This document shows, in pieces, positions 9,464 through 18,045 of a DNA stretch of 64,000 bases. How positions within the stretch are numbered: the first letter of the stretch is position 1; the number at the start of each line of letters is the position of its first letter. The DNA is from JABAAW01 sp965216605 (GTDB taxonomy: Bacteria; Pseudomonadota; Alphaproteobacteria; JABAAW01), in NCBI GenBank assembly GCA_965216605.1, contig CBDCGG010000002.1, positions 1,116,001 to 1,180,000 of the forward strand, read 5' to 3'. A program made the translations under genes and the position numbers. A model generated the notes under the pieces. The model had not been told where the DNA came from. It did no database searches and saw only the letters and a program-made list of their open reading frames with translations.

Positions 9464-9976
9464 GTGGTGGTTAGCGTACCAAAACCCTTACGATTGCTTG
9501 CTGAGAGCGCGGAGGACTTTCGTATCTTGTCGGGGTTATTGCAAGATTCGTTGCTTGTGCCGCAGCAATTACGCTGGCAGAAAAAGTTTGGGCGTTTTTC
9601 GTTGCCGTTGAGTCGCTTTTGTTGGGAGCTGGCGGTGGGCGAGCGCGAGCATAGCAATGTTTTCTTCCGTGTTGCGAGTGAGCTTGTTGTTGAGGGGGTT
9701 GTTTCTGCGCGTTATAGGGGTTTTGATAGTTTGCTGGCTGTGGAGGATTCGTCGAATGCAGAGGAAGGCAGCACTACCTCCTCCCCCTCTTCTTCTAGCC
9801 TTGCTAATTTGCTTGCTGTTGAGCTTGCGGAGGGTCCTTGTTTGCGTCTGACTTTTTCGGAGGGATTGGAGCTTTGTTTGTCGGGGGAGGAGACGATGCC
9901 GTTGGCTTTGCGTGCGCGTCTTACGGACAGCCGTGAGGTTCAGCGCACGGACAAATTGCCGTCGCACTTGTCCTGA
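9464..9976 (+). CDS. DUF2948 family protein
   Basis: 170 aa. It opens LRLLAESAEDFRILSGLLQDSLL, followed by FSLPLSRFCWELA, the pattern of the DUF2948 family, which in alphaproteobacteria commonly follows murA as here. Biochemical function is unknown. The protein carries an inserted Ser/Pro run around residue 105. GTG at 9464 gives the shortest N terminus keeping the conserved LRLLAES segment. The coding strand is strongly G/T-rich. Confidence 0.75.
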   Translation: MVVSVPKPLRLLAESAEDFRILSGLLQDSLLVPQQLRWQKKFGRFSLPLSRFCWELAVGEREHSNVFFRVASELVVEGVVSARYRGFDSLLAVEDSSNAEEGSTTSSPSSSSLANLLAVELAEGPCLRLTFSEGLELCLSGEETMPLALRARLTDSREVQRTDKLPSHLS

Positions 9977-9984
9977 TTTTCACG

Positions 9985-10112
9985 GGCGCACTTGCGCTTT
10001 TGTGTTTGTCTGTCTTTGCTCGCTTGCGTTGTGCGTATCTGTCGCGTTCGCGCTTGTGCTTTTTAAGAGGCACGCGCTCACGCGACAAACACGGGCTTTA
10101 TTTAATTAGGTA
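9985..10112 (+). repeat. Dispersed repeat module B, copy 1
   Basis: Starts within about 10 bases of the preceding stop codon. Recognisable by tgcgcttttgtgtttg, then ttgcgttgtgcgtatctg and cgcgcttgtgcttttta, ending near tttatttaatta. Related copies: 21460..21550 (inverted), 27749..27846, 29700..29765 (inverted) and 33613..33755. Chance in-frame peptides such as FVFVCLCSLALCVSVAFAL recur in the copies at 9985 and 33613 because the DNA is conserved; no ribosome site supports translation. Confidence 0.8.
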
Positions 10113-10118
10113 ACATAC

Positions 10119-10310
10119 GCAAGACGAGCGAGCCTTAAAATTATTTTTGGGCGAAGTGAGTTTTGCGCATGGGGCACGAGCCGTCTTGCTCGCCTCGCAA
10201 AAAAGCGAGGCGAGAGGCGAGTGGCGTAGCGAGCAAAGCGAGCGAGCGTAGCTTAGAGCAGACGAAGTTCCCCCGCAAAAGACCCCGCGTCAGCGAGCGC
10301 GCAAGCGCGC
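10119..10310 (+). repeat. Dispersed repeat module A, copy 1
   Basis: About 190 bases, near-identical to 21270..21459 and 34545..34735 (both inverted). It contains an internal palindrome made of gcctcgc / gcgaggc and the string gagcgtagcttagagcagac. All three copies encode the same overlapping peptide beginning MRMGHEPSCSPRKKARREAS, but it is Arg/Lys/Ser-rich, lacks a ribosome site and ends at different places, so I treat it as a DNA-level repeat. Confidence 0.85.
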
Positions 10311-10325
10311 GTTTGTTTTGCTCTG

Positions 10326-11174
10326 TCAAGAAGGCTGCTGTTGCTCCTTAGCTCGCTGCGCTTTTTCGCGTATGCCCTGCAACAACGCCTCGTGCTCTTC
10401 AACCTTTGCAAAAGTGCCTCCGCCCTCAGGCAGGTTCTTGCGCACAAAACGACGAAACAAAGGATCTGGCAGCATCCGCAAAATACGAAACCCCCAAGAA
10501 ACAGGATGAGGAATGATGCGCTCGAAACTCCAATCGGCAAGCCGCTCGGAGAACTGCTCGGCGCACATCTGCGGCGTCACCGCGTGTTGCGCCAGCGAGT
10601 CGATATCCCTCACCATGTCCTCCTCAAACAAGCCCGGCGTGTAAAGCAACAAGCGTACCCCCTTAGGCTCCAGCGAGAAGCGCATCGCCTCGCAAAAAGT
10701 CTCCAATGCCGAGAAAGCCGCCGCATGGCAGGCAAAGCCGGGCAAACCCCTATAGCCGAGATAAGAGTTTAAAACACCTACAACACCCACCCTGCGCTCG
10801 ATAAAATACGGCACAATCGCCTCCATCGCGCGCGCCGTTCGCAACACCACCGAATCTAGTGCCTTCGCAACCTGCTCGGTCGAAAAAGCTTCGTCCTCCA
10901 ACTTAGCAGGCGGCGTGTGGCATAACAGCGCGTGCGTGATAGGTCCCACTTGCTGCTCGATGGCTTGCACGCACTCCATCGCCTGCATGGGCTGCGATAA
11001 ATCGATGACCGACGGCATCAAACGTCCCTCCGAACCCCGCGCGCGCGTAGCAAGCCTTTCCAGCTCCTTGCGCTCTGTGCCAGTGGCAACGACGCTCCAG
11101 CCCTGAACCGCCAGCTCCAGCGCGAGGTAGTAGCCGACCGCGCTATCCGCACCCGTAATCCACGCGATGTTCAT
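10326..11174 (-). CDS. Short-chain dehydrogenase/reductase-like protein with altered active site
   Basis: 282-aa Rossmann-fold protein. The nucleotide-binding turn is TGADSAVG (usual TGxxxGxG; one Gly replaced by Ala). The segment VVGVLNSYLGYRGLPGF aligns with the catalytic-Ser strand, but where SDRs have YxxxK this protein reads HAAAF, so both Tyr and Lys are replaced. It may be non-catalytic or use different chemistry. It follows gyrB on the same strand by 24 bases, probably the last gene of the dnaN-recF-gyrB unit. ATG 11174 is preferred over TTG 11183 because GAGG is correctly spaced. Confidence 0.75.
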   Translation of the reverse strand: MNIAWITGADSAVGYYLALELAVQGWSVVATGTERKELERLATRARGSEGRLMPSVIDLSQPMQAMECVQAIEQQVGPITHALLCHTPPAKLEDEAFSTEQVAKALDSVVLRTARAMEAIVPYFIERRVGVVGVLNSYLGYRGLPGFACHAAAFSALETFCEAMRFSLEPKGVRLLLYTPGLFEEDMVRDIDSLAQHAVTPQMCAEQFSERLADWSFERIIPHPVSWGFRILRMLPDPLFRRFVRKNLPEGGGTFAKVEEHEALLQGIREKAQRAKEQQQPS

Positions 11175-11198
11175 AACCCGCAAGCCTCAAAAATTTTT

Positions 11199-12821
11199 CT
11201 AGACATCGATACCCGAAGCGCGCAAAGCATTCTCTTCGATGAACTTTCTTCGCGGCTCGACCTTCTCGCCCATCAAGGTTTCGAACAACCCGCCCGCCTT
11301 GCCGAGATGATCGATTCCCACCTTCACCAATGTGCGCGTATCGGGGTTGAGCGTAGTCTCCCACAGCTGTTCGGGGTTCATTTCTCCCAAGCCCTTGTAG
11401 CGTTGCAGAACTAATCCCTCGCCCCCTGCCTCCCGCATGCCTCTGGCGAGTTGCGAAGGACGCGCGACTAACCATTCCTTCTCGCCACGCCGTAATAACG
11501 CTTCTCCCTCCTCTAGCAAAAAGAGAAAGTCGGCACGCGCGTCGTTTAATGCTCTGGCTTGCTCGCTTTGCAACAATCCCTCCTCCAGCGCAAAGCGTTG
11601 CTGGATGCCGTCGCTGTGCCGCACGAAGGCAAGCTCTGTTCCCTCCCGCTGCCACGACGCGCCTGCCTCGTAGGCTGTTCCATCTCGTTGTCCCTGCTGT
11701 GCGTTTTCTGCCCCCTCTCCCCTTGCGCCCTCGCGCTCTGCGGCTTCGAGCCTTACGAGCAACCTCTCTGCCACCTTTGTCTGTTCCTGCGCTTTGTCCT
11801 TGAGGCTCAACTCGAACGCGCCGCACAAGGCGGCTTCCTCGAAGAAGACAGCCTCGCCCGCCTCGACGGTCAAGGCATCGATATGCTTCCGCCAAGTCAA
11901 ACATTTATGCGCAAGCTCCAACAGAGCTTTTTCTTTCAAGAAGGGCGCAGCTTCTCCCTGTACATTTTTTCCTTGGATGAAAAGCTGCGCCGCCTTCGCA
12001 CCCTCCTCCAACAACAACTCCTCTAGCGCAGCTTCGTCCTTGAGGTAGCGTCCTACATCCTTTCCATTTTTGCCACCCTTGCTGCTCCCCTTGCCGACGC
12101 GGTAGAGGGGGGGTTGCGCAATATACAGGTTGCCAAACTTGATCAACGAGCGCATGTGGCGAAAGAAAAAGGTGAGCAAAAGCGTACGGATATGGCTGCC
12201 ATCGACATCGGCATCGGTCATAATCACGACGGTATGGTAGCGCAACTTGTCAGAGCGTTTGCCATCCAGAAGTTTGCTGTGCTTGCTGTCTTGTTCCAAC
12301 TCCAAATTCTCTTCGGTAGCCTCTTCCGTGAGCTCTTCGGTCGCATCGGCAGACGATTCCAACTCGATGCCGAGTGCCGTGATCATGGTACCGATTTCTA
12401 CAGACGAAAGAATCTTGTTCATGCGCACACGCTCGACATTGAGTATCTTGCCGCGCAACGGCAAGATCGCCTGATAACGGCGGTCACGCCCCTGTTTCGC
12501 GCTGCCGCCTGCCGAATCTCCCTCGACCAAAAAGATTTCAGATTTCTCGGGGTCGCGCTCCTGACAATCGGAAAGCTTGCCGGGCAAGTTGGCAATGTCG
12601 AGCGCGCTCTTGCGTCGCGTGATCTCGCGTGCCTTGCGCGCTGCCTCCCTTGCGCGCGTCGCCTCCAATATCTTGTTGAGGATGATCTTTCGCTCGCGCG
12701 GATGATCCTCGAACCATCGCTCCAACTTTGCGCCGACAAAGCTCTCGACAGCAGTGCGCGCCTGCGACGAGACGAGCTTGTCCTTAGTCTGGCTGGAAAA
12801 CTTGGGATCCGCCATGCGCAA
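11199..12821 (-). CDS. gyrB: DNA gyrase subunit B, C-terminal part (TOPRIM and tail)
   Basis: 540 codons in a different frame from the N-terminal part just upstream (12836..13993). Begins at the end of the transducer domain (DPKFSSQTKDKLVSS), then TOPRIM with EIFLVEGDSAGGSAKQGRDR and MTDADVDGSHIRTLLLTFFFR, and ends with the GyrB tail QRYKGLGEMNPEQLWETTLNPDTRTL. An acidic low-complexity insertion (ATEELTEEATEENLELE) sits between the two TOPRIM motifs. The frame reads upstream as LTAVLSLRMADPKF, continuous with the N-terminal part if one base is restored. TTG 12821 is only the first in-frame start. Confidence 0.9.
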   Translation of the reverse strand: MRMADPKFSSQTKDKLVSSQARTAVESFVGAKLERWFEDHPRERKIILNKILEATRAREAARKAREITRRKSALDIANLPGKLSDCQERDPEKSEIFLVEGDSAGGSAKQGRDRRYQAILPLRGKILNVERVRMNKILSSVEIGTMITALGIELESSADATEELTEEATEENLELEQDSKHSKLLDGKRSDKLRYHTVVIMTDADVDGSHIRTLLLTFFFRHMRSLIKFGNLYIAQPPLYRVGKGSSKGGKNGKDVGRYLKDEAALEELLLEEGAKAAQLFIQGKNVQGEAAPFLKEKALLELAHKCLTWRKHIDALTVEAGEAVFFEEAALCGAFELSLKDKAQEQTKVAERLLVRLEAAEREGARGEGAENAQQGQRDGTAYEAGASWQREGTELAFVRHSDGIQQRFALEEGLLQSEQARALNDARADFLFLLEEGEALLRRGEKEWLVARPSQLARGMREAGGEGLVLQRYKGLGEMNPEQLWETTLNPDTRTLVKVGIDHLGKAGGLFETLMGEKVEPRRKFIEENALRASGIDV

Positions 12822-12835
12822 CGAGAGGACAGCCG

Positions 12836-13993
12836 TCAGCCCTCGCGCGCATCCTCACCCGCAGGCGAGAGGTTCTCGCGCTTCGAGCCCGGTAGGGTCG
12901 CAAGGAAGGCTTGCACTTGGCGCGTAAGGGCGGCGCGAAAACCCATCAGATGCGTGCCGCCGTCGCGTTGCGGAATCGTGTTCGTAAAACACAACATCGT
13001 CTCGTGATAGCTCTCGTTCCATTGTAACGCGCATGCAATCTCCATCGTGCCGATGTCGGTCTCGACCTCGCCGCTGATAGAAATAGGGTTGGCGACTGGC
13101 GTGCGTGTTCTATCGAGCCACGCCAAGAAGGCGGTCAGTCCGTTCTGGGGCACTGCAGTTTTTTTTGTTTTCTTTGTCTCCCTCTGCTCAAGCGTTGCTT
13201 GTGCGATCGCCTCGAACACCTCTTCTTTCGTCTTGGCTTGGCGCGCGTCGCGGCAGACGATCCGCAACCCCTCGGTGAGAAAGGCGATCTCGCGCAAGCG
13301 GCGGCATAAAATGTCGAAGTCGAAGTGCGTTTGCGAGAAAATCGCGTCGGACGGCAGGAAGGTGATCTTCGTACCACTGTCCTTCTCAAAGAAGGTCTTG
13401 TCGCTTGTCGCCACGCCTGTCTTCTGGTTCGCGCCGCAGTCTTTGAGCGGGCCGAGGCTTTTTCCATTTTCGAAAGCCATGCGAAAAGTGTGTCGTTTTT
13501 CTTGAACCTTGCGCCATATCGTAAGGTCGAGCGATTGCGAGAGCGCGTTGACGACCGAAACGCCGACTCCGTGCAAGCCGCCCGATACCTTGTAGGAGGC
13601 TTGGTCGAACTTTCCACCTGCGTGCAGTTGCGTCATGATGACTTCTGCCGCGGAGATTCCTTCGCCTGCATGCAGGTCTGTAGGAATTCCTCTGCCGTCG
13701 TCCTCGACCTCGACCGCGCCATCGCCGAGCAGGGTGATGACGATGTTGTGGCAGAAACCGCCAAGCGCCTCGTCGACGGCGTTGTCGACGACCTCGAAGA
13801 CCATGTGATGCAACCCCGAACCATCGTCCGTGTCTCCGATATACATACCAGGACGCTTGCGCACCGCATCCAAGCCTTTCAGAACCTTGATCGATTCTGC
13901 TCCGTAGTCCGCCGCAGGGATAACAGCCGCGCCTTTAGCCACGCGCTTTGGAGCGGGAGCGTCAGGATTGTCGAGCGGCAGGGAGGGTTCCAT
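12836..13993 (-). CDS. gyrB: DNA gyrase subunit B, N-terminal part (ATPase and transducer)
   Basis: 385 codons covering the GHKL ATPase: VVDNAVDEALGG (Mg-binding Asn), VEDDGRGIPTD, and KVSGGLHGVGVSVVNALS, followed by the transducer domain ending in GEDAREG and an immediate TGA. In intact GyrB the next residues would be LTAVLSVK-like, which are found in another frame right after the stop: one base appears missing in the GAGGGCTGACGG context. Gyrase is essential, so the break is a sequencing error, a programmed frameshift or a genuine split gene. Gene order dnaN-recF-gyrB supports GyrB rather than ParE. Confidence 0.92.
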   Translation of the reverse strand: MEPSLPLDNPDAPAPKRVAKGAAVIPAADYGAESIKVLKGLDAVRKRPGMYIGDTDDGSGLHHMVFEVVDNAVDEALGGFCHNIVITLLGDGAVEVEDDGRGIPTDLHAGEGISAAEVIMTQLHAGGKFDQASYKVSGGLHGVGVSVVNALSQSLDLTIWRKVQEKRHTFRMAFENGKSLGPLKDCGANQKTGVATSDKTFFEKDSGTKITFLPSDAIFSQTHFDFDILCRRLREIAFLTEGLRIVCRDARQAKTKEEVFEAIAQATLEQRETKKTKKTAVPQNGLTAFLAWLDRTRTPVANPISISGEVETDIGTMEIACALQWNESYHETMLCFTNTIPQRDGGTHLMGFRAALTRQVQAFLATLPGSKRENLSPAGEDAREG

Positions 13994-14039
13994 CGAGTAT
14001 CACGGGTTGAGAAAAACTGCGCAAACGCTCCCCTCACGC

Positions 14040-15329
14040 TCAAGCAGCGTTCGAGCGAAGGACGGGCGTTGTGGTAAGGGGTTCCTTACGCGCTGTCAGA
14101 GATTCTAGCAAAAAACCTTTCGCGTATAAAGCTTCTTGCGCACCCACGACAGGCTCGGTCGCCGTGTAGAAACATTGCGTCTGCAACGCCGCAAGGACGC
14201 GTAACACCTTCTGTTGCGTGGCTACATCCAAATGCGCAGGAAAGTCGTCGAGCAGCAGTACGGGATTGGGCTTGCGTTGCGCCGTTCCCATCAACAGCAG
14301 AGCTTCGGCGACCAGCAGGGCGATGAGCAAGCTTTTCTGCTCGCCGCACGAGCATTGCTCGGCTGCGACGGGATAAGTAAAAAGTGAGAGATTCTCGATG
14401 ACAACACGAACACGATGCGCTCCCTCGCGGCTGCGCTGCTCCGTGCGATCGTGAGTGCGGGCGGCAAGCAGACGATCTTGCAGCCTAGATTCCGCCGTGA
14501 GCGCGTCGCACAACGCGAGGTCGCGGGCGATCGTGCTCTCCAACGACAGACGCAGCTGCGGCAGCTCGGCAAGCAGCGCATGGTCGGCAAAAAGCGCGTT
14601 CAGTCGCGCCAGCGTATCCGTGCGCGACGCCGTGAGGGCTACCGCGCAACCTGCAATTTTCTGCTCCAGCTGTTCCAGCCACGCCGCCTCCCCCGCATAC
14701 GAGATCAAAACCGCCAAACGCTCCTTCAGCAAAACCCTGTGACGCGCGAGACGCTGCTCGTGGTCGGGGTCGTTCTTCGCAACAAGCCGATCGAGCCACG
14801 CGCGCCGCGCCGCAACACCGTCCGTGAAAAAAGTTCCCATCTGCGGCAGCAGCCAGCACAGCCGCAGGTGGCTTTGCAGGGCGTGTCGCGGAATCTCGTC
14901 GTCGTTGTAAAGAAGGCGACGACGCGAAACTCTATCTCCTTTGTCATGGATTGTGTCATGGATTGTGCCATGGCTGGTGCTATAGCTTGCTTTGTCGTTG
15001 TTTTGCGCTTGGGGGGTAATGTTGGGTATAAACAGCGTTGCCAGCTGCGCGCGCATTTCGTGCCTGTGTGTTTCTTCGTGCGTCTCTTCGTGTGTCTTTT
15101 GCGCTAGCTCCAAGCGCACGGCGAATCCTTGCTGCGGATTGTCTCTGGGGCAGAAGTCCTCCAGCTGCGCGTTGCGAAAGCCACGACTCTGCCCGAACAA
15201 CGAGATCGCCTCAAGCAGGTTCGTCTTGCCCGCTCCGTTCGCGCCGTGGAGCATCACATGGCACGGCAAATCACGAAGATGCAACCCCGCGTGGTTGCGA
15301 AAAAGGGGCAAGTGCACGGCGGAAAGCAT
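14040..15329 (-). CDS. recF: DNA replication and repair protein RecF
   Basis: SMC-like ATPase loading RecA at gaps (429 aa). Walker A GANGAGKTNLLEAI, signature CSCGEQKSLLIALLVAEA, Walker B NPVLLLDDFPAHLD. Two repeat tracts are inserted in the first third: THEETHEETHRHE (near 15060..15100) and GTIHDTIHDK (near 14935..14980, where tgtcatggat repeats). It lies downstream of dnaN in the classic order. Confidence 0.92.
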   Translation of the reverse strand: MLSAVHLPLFRNHAGLHLRDLPCHVMLHGANGAGKTNLLEAISLFGQSRGFRNAQLEDFCPRDNPQQGFAVRLELAQKTHEETHEETHRHEMRAQLATLFIPNITPQAQNNDKASYSTSHGTIHDTIHDKGDRVSRRRLLYNDDEIPRHALQSHLRLCWLLPQMGTFFTDGVAARRAWLDRLVAKNDPDHEQRLARHRVLLKERLAVLISYAGEAAWLEQLEQKIAGCAVALTASRTDTLARLNALFADHALLAELPQLRLSLESTIARDLALCDALTAESRLQDRLLAARTHDRTEQRSREGAHRVRVVIENLSLFTYPVAAEQCSCGEQKSLLIALLVAEALLLMGTAQRKPNPVLLLDDFPAHLDVATQQKVLRVLAALQTQCFYTATEPVVGAQEALYAKGFLLESLTARKEPLTTTPVLRSNAA

Positions 15330-15347
15330 CGTCTCCTGCGTCTCCTG

Positions 15348-15374
15348 CTAGCAACGCCTTTTGGGCGTTGCTAG
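15348..15374. other. Perfect hairpin between dnaN and recF
   Basis: CTAGCAACGCC (15348..15358) pairs exactly with GGCGTTGCTAG (15364..15374) around a TTTTG loop: an 11-bp stem. No T run follows on either strand, so a simple intrinsic terminator is doubtful; mRNA processing or an attenuator within the dnaN-recF transcript is possible. Confidence 0.6.
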
Positions 15375-15402
15375 GCGAGCTAACTCGCCATTACACTCGC
15401 CA

Positions 15403-16557
15403 TTATACTCGCATTGGCATGATGACATAGAGCACGCTGTCGTCGTCGACATTGCGCACGACGGCGGCGGTCTCGGGGTCTTTCCAGCAGAACTCTGCCT
15501 CGCCAGGGATGACATCGCGCGTCATGGCGAGCAGGTAGAGAGCGTTGTAGCCGACCTCGATCGGCTCGCCGTCGTACTTCACATCCAGCGGATAGTTTCC
15601 CTCGCCGTCGGTTCCGTGGTGCGCGCTGATTTGTAGCGAGTCCTTCTTCAGGTTGAACTTCACGCCGTGCGTCGTCTCGCTGCTCATGTAGTGGACGGCG
15701 GCGACACGCTCGGAGAACTCCTTGCACGAAAAGCGCATGGTCTTGTCGTTGTCTTTCGGAATAACGCGCTCGTAGTCGGGAAAACTGCCGTCGATCAGGC
15801 GCGAGGTGAGCGTCGTCGTGCCGAAGGCGAACTCCATAACGGTGGCGCGGGTGTTGTCGAGGTCGCCGTCTTTCTCTTCCTCTTGGCGAAAGAGCTTCAC
15901 ATGCACCTCTTCATCAGCATCCTCCAAAAGCTTGCGTAGCTCTTGCGCCGCCTTGCGCGGCAGAATCACGCCCGGCAGTTTATCCGTTCCATCTACTTTT
16001 TGTTCGATGCGCGCAAGACGATGTCCGTCGGTTGCGACCGCGCGGAAGGTTTTCTCTCCGCCTTCTGCTTCGTGCGCGTGCATATAGACGCCGTTCAGAT
16101 AGTAGCGCGACTCGTCGTCCGAGATGGCAAAGGAGGTACTGGCGAGCATCTTGAGAAGGTCGGCAGCTTTGATTTTGAAATCTTGCGCCTGCTTCAGTTT
16201 CTCCCGTCGAGGCAGTGCTTCGGGGGTCATAGAGCTCAAAACGAAGCGCGCTGCGCCTGCCTTCATCGTCAGCGCGTTGTTTTTCAGTTCAAGGTGGATG
16301 TCCGAGCCATCGGGCATCGCGCGTGCGATGTCAAACAGCTTTTGTGCCTTCACGATGGCGCTACCTTCGGTTGTAACCGAGGCAGTGCATTCCTCGTCGA
16401 TCCAAATGTCGATGTCCGTGCCGGTCAGCTTCAGCTTGCCATCGCCTGCCTTGATGTGCACATGCGAGAGCACCGGCAAGGTGCTGCGCGTCTCCACGAC
16501 GCTACGCACGCGGGAGAGCGCATGCACAAGGTGCAAGCGTTCAAGAGAACTTTTCAT
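15403..16557 (-). CDS. dnaN: DNA polymerase III sliding clamp (beta subunit)
   Basis: Ring-shaped processivity clamp (384 aa; family about 370). Start MKSSLERLHLVHALSRVRSVVETRSTLPVLSHV is characteristic, as is the C-terminal VIMPMRV. Extra charged loops occur in the middle (EEEKDGDLD). A GAGG sequence precedes the ATG at 16557. dnaA is not next to it in this window. It is the first gene of a minus-strand unit dnaN-recF-gyrB-SDR. Confidence 0.95.
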   Translation of the reverse strand: MKSSLERLHLVHALSRVRSVVETRSTLPVLSHVHIKAGDGKLKLTGTDIDIWIDEECTASVTTEGSAIVKAQKLFDIARAMPDGSDIHLELKNNALTMKAGAARFVLSSMTPEALPRREKLKQAQDFKIKAADLLKMLASTSFAISDDESRYYLNGVYMHAHEAEGGEKTFRAVATDGHRLARIEQKVDGTDKLPGVILPRKAAQELRKLLEDADEEVHVKLFRQEEEKDGDLDNTRATVMEFAFGTTTLTSRLIDGSFPDYERVIPKDNDKTMRFSCKEFSERVAAVHYMSSETTHGVKFNLKKDSLQISAHHGTDGEGNYPLDVKYDGEPIEVGYNALYLLAMTRDVIPGEAEFCWKDPETAAVVRNVDDDSVLYVIMPMRV

Positions 16558-16799
16558 GCCTATATCCTCATAGTGAGAGTGTGGGTTGATAATTGTCTCT
16601 TCCTATCTCTACTCTCTCTGCGGGCGCGTTGCAACCCTTCTCCTCCGATTTACGACGACTTTTCCCCAACTCATCTTGTCTTCTTGGCGTGCAAAGCTCT
16701 ATAGTGCATAAACTTTGGGCTATCGCTTACGATATTCCAACGATCTATTGACAAACCTTGTCGAAACACGATGCATCCTCAAAACAATCCTCCAAAAAC
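16558..16799. other. Divergent dnaN/secB intergenic region
   Basis: About 240 bases that must hold the promoters of both dnaN (minus) and secB (plus). A TTGACA at 16749..16754 lies upstream of secB but lacks a convincing -10. I looked for DnaA boxes because dnaN is near the origin in many bacteria; only a single weak match (gtgcataa, near 16702) is seen. Confidence 0.4.
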
Positions 16800-17435
16800 A
16801 TGAAAACAGATACGAAAACAAACACGAAAGCAGGCGCGAAAGCTGACAAAAAGGCGAGCGGCAAGGCGAGCGGCAAGGCGAGCGGCAAGGCGAGCGGTAA
16901 GAAAGCCGCCTCCCAATCTGCTGCCAATTCCGCAGCGCGCAAGCCTGAATTGCCGTCAGGACTTTCCTCTTCGGGCGATGCGAGTGCGTTCTTCTCGCGC
17001 GTGCAGATTGTTGCGCAGTATTTGAAGGATCTGTCGTTCGAGTCTCCGAACGCGCCGCAGGTTTTTTCTCAAGGGGCTGGCGTTGCTCCGCAGTTCTCGC
17101 TCGATATCAACGTGAAGCCACAACAGCTCGCCCCGCAGCGCCACGAGGTGACGCTCGTTCTCAAGGTCGCCATGCAGCGCGAGAGCGAGGTGTGTTTCTT
17201 GGTCGAGATCGTATATGCCGGGCTCGTAGCGATTCCTGAAGATGCGGAAAACCATCCCTTGCTCCAAGCCCTGCTGCTGATCGAAGTGCCGCGGCTGCTC
17301 TTTCCATACGCACGCAACATCCTCTCAGAGCTGACGCAGAGTAGCGGCTTTCCTCCGCTCGTCGTGCAACCCGTCGACTTCGCAGCACTCTATCGCAAAC
17401 ACTTGGCAGAAGCCGCAACGCGGCAAAATCCGTGA
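16800..17435 (+). CDS. secB: Protein-export chaperone SecB
   Basis: Cytosolic tetrameric chaperone that keeps preproteins unfolded and delivers them to SecA. The SecB core is clear: VQIVAQYLKDLSFESPNAP, the beta strands, RLLFPYARNILSELTQSSGFPPL and the C-terminal VDFAALY. An unusual Lys/Ala/Ser-rich N-terminal extension of about 50 residues includes SGKA repeats encoded by a 12-nt tandem repeat (16851..16902). I use ATG 16800; TTG 16758 is also in frame. The stop overlaps the cobO GTG (GTGA). Confidence 0.9.
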   Translation: MKTDTKTNTKAGAKADKKASGKASGKASGKASGKKAASQSAANSAARKPELPSGLSSSGDASAFFSRVQIVAQYLKDLSFESPNAPQVFSQGAGVAPQFSLDINVKPQQLAPQRHEVTLVLKVAMQRESEVCFLVEIVYAGLVAIPEDAENHPLLQALLLIEVPRLLFPYARNILSELTQSSGFPPLVVQPVDFAALYRKHLAEAATRQNP

Positions 17436-18043
17436 CCGAAGACGCAACGTCCGAAACAATTCGTCATCGTGAGAAAATGGCGAAGCGCAAGTCCGCAAAG
17501 GACAAAATACTCGCAGGTAAGACGCGCAACAAAGGACTGCTGATCGTCCATACAGGCAAGGGCAAGGGCAAGACGACCGCCGCGATGGGATTGGTTTTGC
17601 GCGCGCTGGGTAGAGGAGCGCGCATAGCCATCGTGCAGTTCATAAAGGGGCAGTGGGAGACGGGCGAAAAACTGGCGCTCGCGCGTTTCGAAACTTGTCG
17701 CTTCTACACCCTCGGCGAGGGATTCACCTGGGAGACGCAAGACAAGCAGCGCGACATCAAAGCCGTGCGCAACGCTTGGCAACGCGCACGCGCCTTAATC
17801 GAAGACGGCTCGTGCGATCTGCTGTTGTTGGACGAAATCAACATCGCCTTGCGCTACGACTACTTGTCGCTCGACGAGGTGCTGGAAGCTCTCGCCAACA
17901 AGCCCGCCGCTTTGCACATCGTCCTGACGGGACGCAACGCGCCGCAGGGCTTGATCGACGCATCCGACCTGACAACCGAGATGACCGAAATCAAGCATCC
18001 CTTCCGAGCAGGCATTCGCGCACAAGAGGGAATCGAGTTCTAG
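17432..18043 (+). CDS. cobO: Cob(I)yrinic acid a,c-diamide adenosyltransferase
   Basis: Transfers the adenosyl group of ATP to cobalt in corrinoid synthesis or salvage (203 aa, BtuR/CobA/CobO family). Visible: P-loop VHTGKGKGKTTAAMGLVLRALG, IVQFIKGQWETGE, and DLLLLDEINIALRYDYL. The GTG start overlaps the secB stop. cobQ follows two bases after the stop, so secB-cobO-cobQ are probably co-transcribed. Confidence 0.94.
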   Translation: MTEDATSETIRHREKMAKRKSAKDKILAGKTRNKGLLIVHTGKGKGKTTAAMGLVLRALGRGARIAIVQFIKGQWETGEKLALARFETCRFYTLGEGFTWETQDKQRDIKAVRNAWQRARALIEDGSCDLLLLDEINIALRYDYLSLDEVLEALANKPAALHIVLTGRNAPQGLIDASDLTTEMTEIKHPFRAGIRAQEGIEF

Positions 18044-18045
18044 TC

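Noticed and set aside
10163..10351. Conserved small reading frame MRMGHEPSCSPRKK... also at 21192..21413 and 34472..34690
   Set aside because: Lies wholly in repeat module A, has no ribosome site, ends differently in each copy and is Arg/Lys/Ser-biased as expected of palindromic GC-rich DNA.
11199..13993. parE instead of gyrB
   Set aside because: Gene order dnaN-recF-gyrB and GyrB-type ATPase and tail motifs favour gyrB.
16558..16799. Replication origin near dnaN
   Set aside because: Only one weak DnaA-box-like match and no AT-rich unwinding element; dnaA is absent.
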